64,000 nt of DNA from an uncultured Bacteroidales bacterium (GCA_947303085.1 CAMYXP010000001.1:248001-312000); one strand, 5' to 3'; positions 40,601 to 50,256 are shown, counted from the stretch's first letter. The notes: generated by a model not told the origin, from the letters alone. Made by a program: numbers and translations.

Positions 40601-41659
40601 CTAAATCTTCTTGAGTAATATCAGGTAAACCGGGAAGTGGTCGCTGTATCCCGCGAGCCACACACCACCTGCGAACGAACGCCACGGATAGCCTCTGTAG
40701 CGGCCATCGTGCTGCTTGAGGAATTCCTTGGAGTGTACCATCGGCTTGTAAAGCTGGTATGTCGCGAACGGGTCGTTCTCGTCTTTGAGCAATGCCGGTG
40801 TGATGATGCATTGGTCGAGTACACCTTTCACGTCGCGGTAGTAGTTGGTGCCTTCGCCGTTTTTGTGCATCTTCCACATAGGGTTGAAGAAGTCGCCTTC
40901 CTGCATATCCTCGACGCGGCCTTTGGCACGCAGTCCGTCGATGATACTCTTGTTTGTCGGGTAGTCGTTGTAGTCGCCCATCATCACAATCTTTGCGCCA
41001 GGTCTTTCGGCAAGGATGGAGTCGGCGATATGACGGCAGAGATGTGCCGCGGCCATACGACCAGGGAGTGAACGTTTCTCACCGCCGTAACGTGATGGCC
41101 AGTGCATGACGATGAAGCTGAACTCCTCGTCGTCGAGGATGCCGGTCACTACGAGCTGGTCGCGGGAGATGAAGTTAGGCTGGTCGGGAACCACCAGACG
41201 ATATGACTTATGGTTGGTTACCTTGAAATATTTCGGGTTGTAGAGCAAAGCCACGTCGACACCACGGCGGTCAGGTGAGTCGTAGTGTACGATCTGGTAG
41301 TGGCGGCTGGCGAGTTCAGGCTGTGCCACGAGGTCTTCCAGCACGTGACGGTTCTCGATTTCCGAGACGCCAAGCACCCATAATCCGTCGGGAGAGCTGA
41401 ACTTGTCGCTGTTGTCGGCACCTATCGTCGAGATGGCGTATGCCATGTTGTGCAACTTGGTGATGTATTTCTCTGTATTCCACGCGTTTTTGCCTTGAGG
41501 CAGAAATTCCTCGTCGTTCTTGTTAGGGTCGTTGATGGTATCATAAAGATTTTCAAGGTTATAGAAACCCACGAGACCCATCTTGAACTGTTGTTGCGCT
41601 GAAGCTGAGGTGATGACAAACAGCATCACGACTGCCAAAATGTTTAACTTTCTTAGCAT
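40601..41659 (-). CDS. Secreted endonuclease/exonuclease/phosphatase family protein
   Basis: 352 residues with a signal peptide (LNILAVVMLFVITSASAQ) and an EEP fold: GFYNLENLYDTIND (metal Asn/Glu), GVSEIENRHVLEDL (metal-binding Glu), VMHWPSRYGGEKR (catalytic His), MMGDYNDYP (Asp/Asn pair) and GYSDHFPVYLIL (C-terminal SDH). All catalytic motifs are intact, so hydrolysis of a phosphodiester outside the cytoplasm is expected. It is divergent from the TonB-dependent receptor with close promoters, hinting at shared regulation and a role in degrading external nucleic acid or phosphoesters. Confidence 0.9.
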   Translation of the reverse strand: MLRKLNILAVVMLFVITSASAQQQFKMGLVGFYNLENLYDTINDPNKNDEEFLPQGKNAWNTEKYITKLHNMAYAISTIGADNSDKFSSPDGLWVLGVSEIENRHVLEDLVAQPELASRHYQIVHYDSPDRRGVDVALLYNPKYFKVTNHKSYRLVVPDQPNFISRDQLVVTGILDDEEFSFIVMHWPSRYGGEKRSLPGRMAAAHLCRHIADSILAERPGAKIVMMGDYNDYPTNKSIIDGLRAKGRVEDMQEGDFFNPMWKMHKNGEGTNYYRDVKGVLDQCIITPALLKDENDPFATYQLYKPMVHSKEFLKQHDGRYRGYPWRSFAGGVWLAGYSDHFPVYLILLKKI

Positions 41660-41685
41660 AGTTTTTACAAAAATGAATTTGGGTA

Positions 41686-41715
41686 CAAATATAGTGAAAA
41701 TTATTTACTGGCAAA
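41686..41715 (-). promoter_or_regulatory. Promoter of the secreted EEP gene
   Basis: Minus-strand TTTG (41715-41712), an 18-base spacer and TATATTTG (41693-41686). The start codon lies 26 bases downstream. It is back to back with the receptor promoter region. Confidence 0.62.
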
Positions 41716-41742
41716 GTAAAAAATCAAAATAAATTAATTTTC

Positions 41743-41782
41743 ACCTTTTTTATAAAAGGTATAGGAAAATTTCGTAAATTTG
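41743..41782 (+). promoter_or_regulatory. Inverted repeat and -7 box before the TonB receptor
   Basis: ACCTTTT (41743-41749) and AAAAGGT (41754-41760) form a short inverted repeat, and the -7 box TAAATTTG follows at 41775-41782. The inverted repeat covers the -33 position and may be an operator. The start codon is 19 bases after the box. Confidence 0.45.
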
Positions 41783-41801
41783 TGCGATTAAATTTTATTA
41801 A

Positions 41802-44369
41802 ATGAAAAAGTATCTACTGTTATTCTTAGCTGCTGCTTTCAGCTTGAGTCTGATGGCACAAGAGCAGACGACTGACACCTTGGTCAGTGAGAACACATCG
41901 CTTCCGACAATCATCATGATTGACACGGAGTACGACGATGCACATAGCTCGACGGATATCTCGAGTTACCTACAGTCATCGCGCGATGCGTACAACAACA
42001 TCGCGGCTTACAACTTCAGTTCAAGAAGGTTCCGTATCCGCGCTTACGACTCGAAATACACCGACGTCTTGATAAACGGTGTTTTGATGAACGACCCTGA
42101 CGGCGGCCGTCCTTACTACTCCAACTGGGGCGGTCTGAACGATGTGATGCGTAACTCGGTCATCATGGTCAACTCGGGCATCACCTACGAGAGCTTCGGC
42201 GGCCCGGGCGGCGTGACAGCTATCTCGACAAGAGCCAGCAACTACCGTAACCAGACCTCGTTGAGCTATTCGTTGTCGAACCGTTCGTATGCACATCGTC
42301 TCATGGCATCGTATGCCACCGGCATGATGAAGAACGGCTGGGCGTTCGCGGCTTCCATCTCAGGTCGTTACACCCCGATGAACAGCATCTTCGCCTGGAA
42401 CAAAGGCACATGGTACAACGGTTCGAGCTATTTCTTCTCGGCGGAAAAGAAACTCAACAAACAACACTCGATAGGATTCCTGGTATTCGGCTCACCATCA
42501 CAGCGCGCCGCGTCGTCACCAGCAGTGCAAGAGGCTTACGACCTCCTCGACGATAACTACTACAACCCGAACTGGGGCTGGCAGACCGACGAAAACGGCA
42601 AACGTTTTGTGCGTAACGCCCGCGTGAACTCATACAACCAGCCGATGTTCCAGTTTAATCACTACTGGACACCAAACGACAGACTGACCATTAACTCCAC
42701 GGCATATTACTGGTTCGGCAAGAGCGCTTCAACATCTCTCGACTGGGGCGAGGCAGCCGACCCGCGTCCTGATTACTACCGTAACCTCCCGAGCTATTAC
42801 AAATATATGCTCGACCTCGGCAAGGACGGTTACACCCAGGAAGGCTATGAGGCTTATACCAAGCAGTGGATCGAAGATGAGACAATGCACCAGATCGACT
42901 GGGATAAGCTCTATGCAGCCAACTCGAGAAACCTGAAGACCATCCAAAATGTCAACAACACCGACGGCAACACAATCTCGGGACTCTTCTCGAAATATAT
43001 CGTTGAGGAACGCCGTCAGGATAAGGAACAATTCGGTGTGGCAAGCTCATTGAAATATGAGATCAGCCCTAACCTCCATCTCTACGCAGGTTTGAGAGCG
43101 GGCGTTTCGAAGACTCATTACTACAAGAAAGTGGCCGACCTCCTTGGCGGTGATTATTATCTCGACATCGATAAATATGCCGATGGCGAGGCTTTCGATA
43201 TCTCTGACGAGCAGCAGGTTAACATCCGTAACAAGAATCATGTGGCTACAGTGGGCGATGTCATCGGTTACGACTATATCGCTAATGTCAATAAATTTAC
43301 CGTTTGGGGTGAGTTGACATATACCAAGAACCACTGGTCGACATACGTCGGCTTGGAGTCGGACTACACTCAGATGTACCGTACAGGTAACTTCGAAAAC
43401 GGTCGTTTCCAGGGCGAGGAATCGTACGGCGACTCAAAGATCATCAACCAGACAAACGGCAGCTTCAAGGCTGGCGGCAGCTACGCTATCAACGGACGTA
43501 ACTACATCGTCGCCAACATCATGCTGAAGAGTCAGGCTCCTGAGTTCAGAAGCGTGTTTGTGGCTCCGCGTGTCCGTAACACCATCGTGAGCGACGTCGA
43601 CAACGAGAAAATTTTCGCGTTCGACCTCGGTTACGAATACCGCTCACCATTCATGAAGGCACGTTTGAGCGCTTACCGCACCCAGTTCTACGACCTCACA
43701 TGGAACCGCTCGTTCTACTATGAGTCGACAGGTAAGTTCGTCAACTATATCATGAACGACATCAACCAGTACGCTCAGGGTGTTGAGCTCGGCGCCGACA
43801 TCAACATCACGCCAACCATCAGCGCGCAGCTGGCTGGAACAATAGGCGAACACCGCTACTCAAACCGTCCGAAAGTGTATGTCTATGAGGATAACAACGC
43901 CAAGGCTATCTACGACGGCGAAGAGGTTTATCTTGAAAATTACTACGTGGGCGACATGCCACAGACCGTCGGTTCTATCGGTTTGAAATACAACTCACCG
44001 AAATACTGGTGGATCAGCGTCAACGCCAACTATTTCGCCGAGTATTATCTCGCTGTTAACCCTACAAACCACGTGAAGGACGCGTTCGAGAACCTCTATC
44101 TTGAAGACTATCGTACAAAGATGCTTCTCGAGCAGAAGAAACTCGACGACGCTTACACCATCGACCTCTACGCAGGTAAATCGTGGAGCGTGAATGGCTA
44201 TTCAATCCTCCTCAACGTGAGTATCAACAACTTGTTGAACAACAAAAACATCGTTCTCTACGGTTACGAACAGCTTCGTTCCGACTACGACGAGCCTGAG
44301 CGTTTCCCTGAGAAATACTCGTACCTCTACGGTCTCAATTATTTCATCAGTTTAACAGTAAGACACTAA
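41802..44369 (+). CDS. TonB-dependent outer-membrane receptor
   Basis: 855 residues with a signal peptide (KKYLLLFLAAAFSLSLMAQ), a short N-terminal stretch, a plug domain (~55-160: RRFRIRAYDSKYTDVLINGVLMNDPDGGRPYYSNWGG, GPGGVTAISTR) and a long beta-barrel rich in Tyr/Asn/Asp ending SLTVRH. It lacks the N-terminal carboxypeptidase-regulatory-like domain of SusC proteins and no SusD gene follows. Instead two DUF5689 lipoproteins lie immediately downstream (18 and then 27 bases apart). Ligand unknown; coupling with the divergent secreted EEP enzyme suggests a phosphate or nucleic-acid-derived ligand. Confidence 0.92.
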   Translation: MKKYLLLFLAAAFSLSLMAQEQTTDTLVSENTSLPTIIMIDTEYDDAHSSTDISSYLQSSRDAYNNIAAYNFSSRRFRIRAYDSKYTDVLINGVLMNDPDGGRPYYSNWGGLNDVMRNSVIMVNSGITYESFGGPGGVTAISTRASNYRNQTSLSYSLSNRSYAHRLMASYATGMMKNGWAFAASISGRYTPMNSIFAWNKGTWYNGSSYFFSAEKKLNKQHSIGFLVFGSPSQRAASSPAVQEAYDLLDDNYYNPNWGWQTDENGKRFVRNARVNSYNQPMFQFNHYWTPNDRLTINSTAYYWFGKSASTSLDWGEAADPRPDYYRNLPSYYKYMLDLGKDGYTQEGYEAYTKQWIEDETMHQIDWDKLYAANSRNLKTIQNVNNTDGNTISGLFSKYIVEERRQDKEQFGVASSLKYEISPNLHLYAGLRAGVSKTHYYKKVADLLGGDYYLDIDKYADGEAFDISDEQQVNIRNKNHVATVGDVIGYDYIANVNKFTVWGELTYTKNHWSTYVGLESDYTQMYRTGNFENGRFQGEESYGDSKIINQTNGSFKAGGSYAINGRNYIVANIMLKSQAPEFRSVFVAPRVRNTIVSDVDNEKIFAFDLGYEYRSPFMKARLSAYRTQFYDLTWNRSFYYESTGKFVNYIMNDINQYAQGVELGADINITPTISAQLAGTIGEHRYSNRPKVYVYEDNNAKAIYDGEEVYLENYYVGDMPQTVGSIGLKYNSPKYWWISVNANYFAEYYLAVNPTNHVKDAFENLYLEDYRTKMLLEQKKLDDAYTIDLYAGKSWSVNGYSILLNVSINNLLNNKNIVLYGYEQLRSDYDEPERFPEKYSYLYGLNYFISLTVRH

Positions 44370-44387
44370 TTTGAAAGGAGAAATATC

Positions 44388-46043
44388 ATGAAAAAGCTTG
44401 CTATATTATTAATAGGTGTAACGCTGGTATTCTTTGCTTGCAAAAAGAAAACTCTAGACCAACCGGAAATCACCTCGTTCCCAAGCGGTAATGAATGGTC
44501 GGTGGGTCGCCTTCTCGACTCTCTTGCAAGTTCTGGTGGAGCATTCCAGTTTAACAAGGCATCGCACAAGGACGCCATCGTGAAAGGTTATGTCATTGCT
44601 GATGAGACTGGTGGAAACATATACAGAACCATCTATCTTAGAGGCGAAGACGGCAAATGTATCGCTTTCTACCGCCCGAAAGGCGATGACTTCCAAGTGA
44701 AAGTCGGCGATCATATCGGATTTAAACTCTATGGCTCAATTCTAGGTTCTTACTCAGGCTTACCACAGGTTCAGATTCAAGATGAAAACTATAACTCATT
44801 GTTTGTGATTTATGAAAAAGACTGCACAAATAACGTTCAACCAAGAAATGTGACTCTTACAAGCGCTCAAGACGACAAATATCTGTGCGACCTTGTGAAG
44901 CTCAGAGATGTGCAGTTTATGCCATTCGACGGCAATTTCTATGACCCGAATAATGCTCAGGGCAATGCCACAAGCAGATCGGTTGTCAGTTGCGATGAAT
45001 TGGGACAAAAGCTTTATGCCCGTACAAGCCAATATGCTTCATTTGCTGATACTCCGCTGCCTGATGGCAATGGATCTCTCATCGCTATTTTGACCAAATA
45101 TGTAAGAAGCAATGGTAATGTCGATTGGCAGTTGCTGATTCGCACTATCAACGATGTGAATATGAATAACGACAGATGTGGCGGCGACGGCACCCGTGAA
45201 AACCCATTTACAGCCAATGATGTCATCACAATGGGCGCAAACGACGGAAGCACATTCTATTGGGTTAAAGACTATGTTGTTGGTTATGTAAATGAAGATT
45301 ACGAATATGTTTTCTCAACAGAAAACAGCGTTAATACAAATATCGTTCTTTCTTCAAACATCGACGCTGAAACATCTGAGGAATGCATCCCTATTCAGCT
45401 TCCTGCAGGTGCTATCAGAAATGGCTTGAATCTCACCGATCATCCTGAGAATTACAGACAAGAGGTGCTTCTCTACGGAACTCTTGAGAAATATTTCCAG
45501 GTTGCCGGTGTGAAAAATGTCACTTACGCTGAAATCAATGGTCATAGCTATGGCGAGGAACCTATCGGTGAAGCTATCTTCATCGAGCCGTTCGATAGCG
45601 GTCAGGGTGACTTCCAGATTGTTGACGTCAACCTTGGCGGTTTGAGCTATGTTTGGGAGTTCTCGTCACAATACAGCTGCATGAAGGCTAGCGCTTACAG
45701 CGGACATGCATATCAGACAGAGAGCTGGCTTATTTCACCGGCTGTCAGTTTGAGCGAAGTCGCGACAGCTAAACTTTCATTCAGCCACGCTTGCAAATAT
45801 GAGACCAACCCGACAGAGGAGATGACCGTTTGGCTTACTTCTGACTTTACCGGTGATGTCGCAACAACAGAATGGGAACAGGTTGAGATTGCTGAATACG
45901 GCTCCAACTTCAACTTCGTAAATTCAGGCTCGATTGATTTGAGCGATTATGTCGGCGGTAATGTTTATGTGGCTTTCAAATATGTCAGCACAAGTTCAAA
46001 CGCTGCCACATGGGAAGTCAGAAATGTGGTAATTAAAGAATAA
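44388..46043 (+). CDS. DUF5689 / choice-of-anchor-J surface lipoprotein
   Basis: 551 residues. Lipoprotein signal LVFFACKKK (cysteine 18). An N-terminal DUF5689 domain (~30-240: KGYVIADETGGNIYRTIYLR, DHIGFKLYGSILGSYSGLPQVQ) is followed by a DUF6359-like segment (NPFTANDVITMG, VVGYVNEDY) and a C-terminal jelly-roll (choice-of-anchor J type, from about FIEPFDSGQGDF). Such proteins are surface-exposed partners of TonB receptors in Bacteroidota, with no established ligand. Between it and the next gene lies a copy of TTGATAATCAA. Confidence 0.85.
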   Translation: MKKLAILLIGVTLVFFACKKKTLDQPEITSFPSGNEWSVGRLLDSLASSGGAFQFNKASHKDAIVKGYVIADETGGNIYRTIYLRGEDGKCIAFYRPKGDDFQVKVGDHIGFKLYGSILGSYSGLPQVQIQDENYNSLFVIYEKDCTNNVQPRNVTLTSAQDDKYLCDLVKLRDVQFMPFDGNFYDPNNAQGNATSRSVVSCDELGQKLYARTSQYASFADTPLPDGNGSLIAILTKYVRSNGNVDWQLLIRTINDVNMNNDRCGGDGTRENPFTANDVITMGANDGSTFYWVKDYVVGYVNEDYEYVFSTENSVNTNIVLSSNIDAETSEECIPIQLPAGAIRNGLNLTDHPENYRQEVLLYGTLEKYFQVAGVKNVTYAEINGHSYGEEPIGEAIFIEPFDSGQGDFQIVDVNLGGLSYVWEFSSQYSCMKASAYSGHAYQTESWLISPAVSLSEVATAKLSFSHACKYETNPTEEMTVWLTSDFTGDVATTEWEQVEIAEYGSNFNFVNSGSIDLSDYVGGNVYVAFKYVSTSSNAATWEVRNVVIKE

Positions 46044-46070
46044 ATTATTGATAATCAAAATATTAAAGAA

Positions 46071-47252
46071 ATGTTAACATCAATAAAAAAATACGGCATA
46101 TTGGTTCTTATAGCAATGGTCGCATTGACCTCTTGCATGAATAAAAATGCTAGAAAGAACAATTATCCTAAGCCAAGCACGGATTTCACCCTTCCGGTTG
46201 GTAAGGTTTATACCATCGACACGCTTCTTTACATGAAGGATCATGAAGGTACACATAAATTCACTCAAGATGCTTCAGTTTATGGTATTGTAACTGCTGA
46301 TGAAACAACTGGAAACCTTTATAAAGCTTCGTTTATACAAGATGGCGACAAGGCTATCGAGCTTTACATGAAGAGTACCAGCGGTCTTCGCATAGGCGAC
46401 TCAGTGCGTGTTTATCTGAAGGGCGCCACTCTTTCGGAATACAGCGGCACGCCTCAGATTCAGGATCTCGATCCGAACAATGTCACAATTCTTGCGAATA
46501 ACAAGTTTATCGCTCCTGACACAATCACAGGTTCGATGGTCGGCACCGACTATATTTGCCGTTTGGTGACCTTCGAGAATGTCGAGTTCAGAGCTGCTGA
46601 CCGTAACAACACTTACGCTCCTACTGATGCTTATGGACAGTATTATCTTACACAATATTATGATGATGGCACTTCAAAAGACAGTATCGTAGTTGTGAGA
46701 ACAAGTAATTATGCCAGCTTCGCAAGTCACAAGCTTCCGCAGGGCAACGGTATGATTACAGGTATCTTGACATACTACAGCGTCGGTGATGTTTATCAGT
46801 TCACAATCCGCGCTTTGTCGGAGGTGAAGATGGACGGCGAGCCGCATGAGATGTCGGTCTATGGTACAGGTACAGAGGATGACCCATACAACATCGCAGG
46901 CGGTATTGCACATCAGTTTGAAGAGGCACAGTGGATTAAAGGTTTTATCGTGGGATCTGCAAATCTCCCGATGGGGGGTCAGATTACCAGCGACAGCGAT
47001 ATCTCTTGGGGTCCGACATTCGACAATGATTACAATATCTTAAGCATCATTTTGGCAGACAAGCCAACAGAGAGAGACATCAACAGATGTGTAGTGGTTT
47101 ATCTGCCGGCCAATGCTGCTTCAGGTATCCGTGGCATCAACTTGAAAGACCATCCGGAGAACCTCCACAAGACATTGAAGGTTAAGGGCGACCTTATGAC
47201 ATTCCTTGGCAAATCAGGAATGAGAAACACAAACGAATACACATTAAACTAA
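46071..47252 (+). CDS. Second DUF5689 surface lipoprotein
   Basis: 393 residues. Lipoprotein signal VALTSCMNK (cysteine 22) and a DUF5689 domain homologous to the preceding gene (VYGIVTADETTGNLYKASF, GDSVRVYLKGATLSEYSGTPQ), then the DUF6359-like part (GTEDDPYNIAGGI, WIKGFIVGSANL). It lacks the jelly-roll of its neighbour. The pair looks like an old tandem duplication followed by divergence. It is 27 bases downstream of the first copy and 17 bases upstream of the GT2 gene. Confidence 0.85.
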   Translation: MLTSIKKYGILVLIAMVALTSCMNKNARKNNYPKPSTDFTLPVGKVYTIDTLLYMKDHEGTHKFTQDASVYGIVTADETTGNLYKASFIQDGDKAIELYMKSTSGLRIGDSVRVYLKGATLSEYSGTPQIQDLDPNNVTILANNKFIAPDTITGSMVGTDYICRLVTFENVEFRAADRNNTYAPTDAYGQYYLTQYYDDGTSKDSIVVVRTSNYASFASHKLPQGNGMITGILTYYSVGDVYQFTIRALSEVKMDGEPHEMSVYGTGTEDDPYNIAGGIAHQFEEAQWIKGFIVGSANLPMGGQITSDSDISWGPTFDNDYNILSIILADKPTERDINRCVVVYLPANAASGIRGINLKDHPENLHKTLKVKGDLMTFLGKSGMRNTNEYTLN

Positions 47253-47269
47253 TTGATTTTTAAGGCATT

Positions 47270-48004
47270 ATGGCTGAAAATTTAGTTATCATCCCGACAT
47301 ATAACGAGAAAGAGAATATCGAAAAGATAATCCGTTATGTCTTCAACCTCCCGATGGAGTTCCATATTTTGGTGATTGAAGACAACAGTCCTGATGGCAC
47401 CGCCGACGTAGTGAAACGCCTGATGCAGGAGTTCCCAGACAAGCTTTTCATTGAGGAGCGCAAGGGTAAGTTAGGACTCGGGACGGCTTATATTCACGGT
47501 TTCAAATGGGCTTTGCAGCGTGATTATCAGTATATTACGGAGATGGATGCTGACTTTTCGCATAACCCCGACGACCTCATCCGTCTGCATGACGCTTGTG
47601 CCAACGGTGCCGACCTGGCTATCGGCTCGCGTTATAAATGCGGCGTGAACGTGGTGAACTGGCCGATGGGTCGTGTTTTGATGTCGTATTATGCCTCCGC
47701 ATACGTCCGTTTCGTGACGGGAATGAAAGTGCGCGACACCACCGCAGGTTTTGTGTGCTACACACGTAAGGTGCTGGAAACCATCGACTTTGATAGAATC
47801 AAATTCATCGGATATGCCTTCCAGATTGAGATGAAATACACCGCCTGGAAGCTCGGATTCAATATTGAAGAGGTGTCAATCATCTTCACCGACCGCCGCG
47901 AAGGCACATCGAAGATGTCGGGCGGAATCTTCAGAGAAGCCGTCTTCGGTGTCATCAACCTGAGATGGAGAGGAATGTGGGGCAAAATAAAACCAAGAAA
48001 ATAA
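47270..48004 (+). CDS. Polyprenol-phosphate mannosyltransferase-like GT2
   Basis: A 244-residue family 2 glycosyltransferase of the DPM1 type, which transfers a sugar (typically mannose from GDP-mannose) to a polyprenyl phosphate at the inner membrane face. Motifs: IIPTYNEKENI, VIEDNSPDGTAD, MDADFSHNPDD (the DxD metal site), GSRYKCGVNVVNWPMGR and the ending RREGTSKMSGGIF. The enzyme has no transmembrane tail. The stop codon overlaps the pyrC start by one base (TAATG). Confidence 0.93.
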   Translation: MAENLVIIPTYNEKENIEKIIRYVFNLPMEFHILVIEDNSPDGTADVVKRLMQEFPDKLFIEERKGKLGLGTAYIHGFKWALQRDYQYITEMDADFSHNPDDLIRLHDACANGADLAIGSRYKCGVNVVNWPMGRVLMSYYASAYVRFVTGMKVRDTTAGFVCYTRKVLETIDFDRIKFIGYAFQIEMKYTAWKLGFNIEEVSIIFTDRREGTSKMSGGIFREAVFGVINLRWRGMWGKIKPRK

Positions 48005-49377
48005 TGAATTATATCATTAAAAACGCGACACTTGTCAACGAGGGGACGACCACGCTGGCAAGTGTCGTCATTTCTGACGAACGGATACAAGAAATAATTC
48101 CGTGTAGAGATGCGATTAATCGCGTCTTTACGGATAATCAATATAATGATTACGTTGTAATTGACGCGACGGGATTATATTTGATTCCTGGCATCATCGA
48201 CGAACACGTACATTTTCGTGAACCGGGATTGACACAGAAAGCCGATATTTCCAGTGAGAGCTGTGCCGCTGTGGCGGGTGGCGTGACGTCGTTCATGGAC
48301 ATGCCGAACACCAATCCGCAGACCACGACGCAGGAACTGCTGAAACAGAAATTCGACCTTGCGGCGGAGGAATCGGTGGCGAATTATTCATTTTATCTTG
48401 GCGCGACTAACGACAACATCGACGAAATACTGAAAACCAACCCGAAGAAGGTGTGCGGAATAAAACTGTTTATGGGTTCCAGCACCGGCAACATGCTAGT
48501 GAACGAGGACGATGCCTTGGTGCGCCTGTTCCGTGAGTCACCGTGCCTGATAGCGGCACATTGCGAGGACGAACAGATAATTCACGAAAACACCGTGTGC
48601 TGCAAGGATTTGGCATCGAAAGGCGAGGTGATACCCGATGCCGGCATACATCCTTTCGTGCGTACTACAGAGGCATGCTACAAGTCGACGGCAAAGGCTG
48701 TCGACATGGCGACGAAGTTCGGAGCCAGACTGCATGTGATGCACATCTCGACGAAGTCGGAGCTGACGTTGTTTAGAAACGATATCGCGTTGAAAGACAA
48801 GAAGATAACTGCTGAGACCTGTCCGCATTACCTCACGTTCTGCGACAAGGATTACGACGAGAAAGGCTTCGCCATCAAGTGCAACCCGGCGATAAAGATG
48901 GCTTCCGACCGCGACATTTTGCGCAAAGCCATCATCGACGGCCACATCGACACCATAGGCACCGACCACGCGCCGCATCTGTGGCACGAAAAGATGACCG
49001 ACGACTATTTTACGGCAAAATCAGGGTTCCCGTCGGTGCAAAACAGCCTCGACATCATGCTGAACCTCTATCATCAGGGCTTGATATCGTTAGAACAGAT
49101 AGTGAAGCTGATGTGCCATAATCCGGCTGAGCTTTATCGGATCAAAGATAGAGGATTCATCCGCGAAGGCTACTACGCCGACCTCGTTCTGGTTGATCTG
49201 AATCATGAAAAAGTGATTAAAAACGACGATATGCTTTACAAATGCGGCTGGACTCCTTACGACGGCATGAAGGCGAAATCGCAGGTGACGCATACTTTCG
49301 TGAACGGCAATCTCGTTTATCATGACGGCATAGTAGAAGATAATTTTATTGGAAAACCACTTGAATTTGAACGTTAG
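48004..49377 (+). CDS. pyrC: Dihydroorotase
   Basis: Cyclises carbamoyl aspartate to dihydroorotate in pyrimidine synthesis. About 457 residues, a type I-like amidohydrolase. Metal ligands: HVHFR (H-x-H), the carboxylated lysine in GIKLFMGSSTG, AHCED, HVMHIST and GTDHAPH. ATG 48004 is preferred because it overlaps the previous stop by one base and gives the usual MNYIIKNATLV start. A 28-bp palindrome of the GTAGAGACG family is read in frame near residues 34-43 (CRDAINRVFT), in the small beta-sandwich domain away from the active site. Confidence 0.94.
   Translation: MNYIIKNATLVNEGTTTLASVVISDERIQEIIPCRDAINRVFTDNQYNDYVVIDATGLYLIPGIIDEHVHFREPGLTQKADISSESCAAVAGGVTSFMDMPNTNPQTTTQELLKQKFDLAAEESVANYSFYLGATNDNIDEILKTNPKKVCGIKLFMGSSTGNMLVNEDDALVRLFRESPCLIAAHCEDEQIIHENTVCCKDLASKGEVIPDAGIHPFVRTTEACYKSTAKAVDMATKFGARLHVMHISTKSELTLFRNDIALKDKKITAETCPHYLTFCDKDYDEKGFAIKCNPAIKMASDRDILRKAIIDGHIDTIGTDHAPHLWHEKMTDDYFTAKSGFPSVQNSLDIMLNLYHQGLISLEQIVKLMCHNPAELYRIKDRGFIREGYYADLVLVDLNHEKVIKNDDMLYKCGWTPYDGMKAKSQVTHTFVNGNLVYHDGIVEDNFIGKPLEFER
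48104..48131. repeat. 28-bp palindrome inside pyrC
   Basis: GTAGAGATGCGATT is followed by AATCGCGTCTTTAC. The halves are reverse complements except two positions that would form G-U pairs in RNA. It is in a different reading frame from the copies in malQ and the DUF4465 gene and encodes CRDAINRVFT. The next bases (GGATAATCAATATAAT) resemble the TTGATAATCAA motif. Confidence 0.82.
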
Positions 49378-49381
49378 AATC

Positions 49382-49816
49382 ATGAAAAAATTATTGACAA
49401 TCATAGTGTTAGTTCTTGTTTTGGTGTCGTGCCAAGACAAAACCGTGCGTCATGTGCAGAAAGTCGCCGTTTATTATGCCGAGACCGACTTGCCGTGGGT
49501 TATTTACTATTACGACGTGGTGGGCAAGGACTCGACTTGGGTTGAGGAGAAGTGGTATCATGAGAACGGAGTGCTGAGTCTTGAAGGCAAAATCGTTGAT
49601 AATGAGCGTGAAGGCGAGTTCAGAGGCTATTATCCTACGGGTGAGCTCATGAGCGTGGGCAAGTTTGTGAAAGGCAAGCGTGAGGGCAGAGGAAAGATTT
49701 ATTATAAAAACGGTGTCGTCAGTACCGAAAACGAATATCGCAACGGAAAACCTGCCGGAATCTGGAAGTTTTACGACGAAGAAGGCAATATGATTGATGT
49801 AAGAGATTACAAATAA
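49382..49816 (+). CDS. YwqK/MORN-repeat lipoprotein
   Basis: About 144 residues. Lipoprotein signal (LVLVLVSCQDK, cysteine 16) and then MORN-like/YwqK repeats: WYHENGVLSLEGKIVDNEREGEFRGYYPTGELMSVGKFVKGKREG and further copies with YKNGVVSTENEYRNGKPAGIWKFYDEEGN. Some relatives are annotated as YwqK-family antitoxins, but this exported lipoprotein form has no toxin partner here and the function is unknown. ATG 49382 is preferred because it starts the signal peptide directly. Its stop overlaps the tadA start by one base. Confidence 0.85.
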   Translation: MKKLLTIIVLVLVLVSCQDKTVRHVQKVAVYYAETDLPWVIYYYDVVGKDSTWVEEKWYHENGVLSLEGKIVDNEREGEFRGYYPTGELMSVGKFVKGKREGRGKIYYKNGVVSTENEYRNGKPAGIWKFYDEEGNMIDVRDYK

Positions 49817-50256
49817 TGTTATCAGTATTTTCAGACGAGAACTACATGCGCCAGGCGTTGATTGAGGCGCAGGCCGCCGCCGATGCCGACGAGGTGCCGG
49901 TGGGCGCTGTCATCGTCGTGAACGATAAGATTATTGCCCGGGCGCACAACCAGGTGGAGCTGCTCACTGATGTGACGGCACACGCTGAGGTTTTGGCTAT
50001 TACGGCCGCATGTAACGCTCTGGGAACCAAATATTTAGACGACTGTACGCTTTATGTGACGCTCGAGCCTTGTGTGATGTGCGCGGGCGCTCTGGAACAC
50101 TGTCACATAAAAAAGGTGGTTTGGGCCTGCGACGACCCGAAAAACGGCTTCCAACGCTTCGGCAACCTGCTGCATCCGAAAACCGAAATAAAAACAGGCA
50201 TCCTGAAAGATGAATGCCTGCAATTATTAACCGATTTTTTCAAGAATAAACGTTAA
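49816..50256 (+). CDS. tadA: tRNA-adenosine deaminase
   Basis: Converts A34 to inosine in the tRNA anticodon, mainly tRNA-Arg(ACG). The 146-residue product carries the zinc motif TAHAEVLAI and EPCVMCAGAL, followed by NGFQRFGNLLHPK as in TadA rather than guanine deaminase. Length agrees with the family. The stop codon overlaps that of the convergent waaA by 4 bases (TTAA), leaving no intergenic space. Confidence 0.92.
   Translation: MLSVFSDENYMRQALIEAQAAADADEVPVGAVIVVNDKIIARAHNQVELLTDVTAHAEVLAITAACNALGTKYLDDCTLYVTLEPCVMCAGALEHCHIKKVVWACDDPKNGFQRFGNLLHPKTEIKTGILKDECLQLLTDFFKNKR

Noticed and set aside
40440..40877. A long minus-strand open frame over the 3' end of the EEP gene, containing SFRAKRSEVEKS
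   Set aside because: It is a shifted frame of the EEP gene that continues through the palindromic element at 40485-40591. The peptide appears because the element reads open in this frame, but the EEP gene ends at 40601 with all motifs intact.
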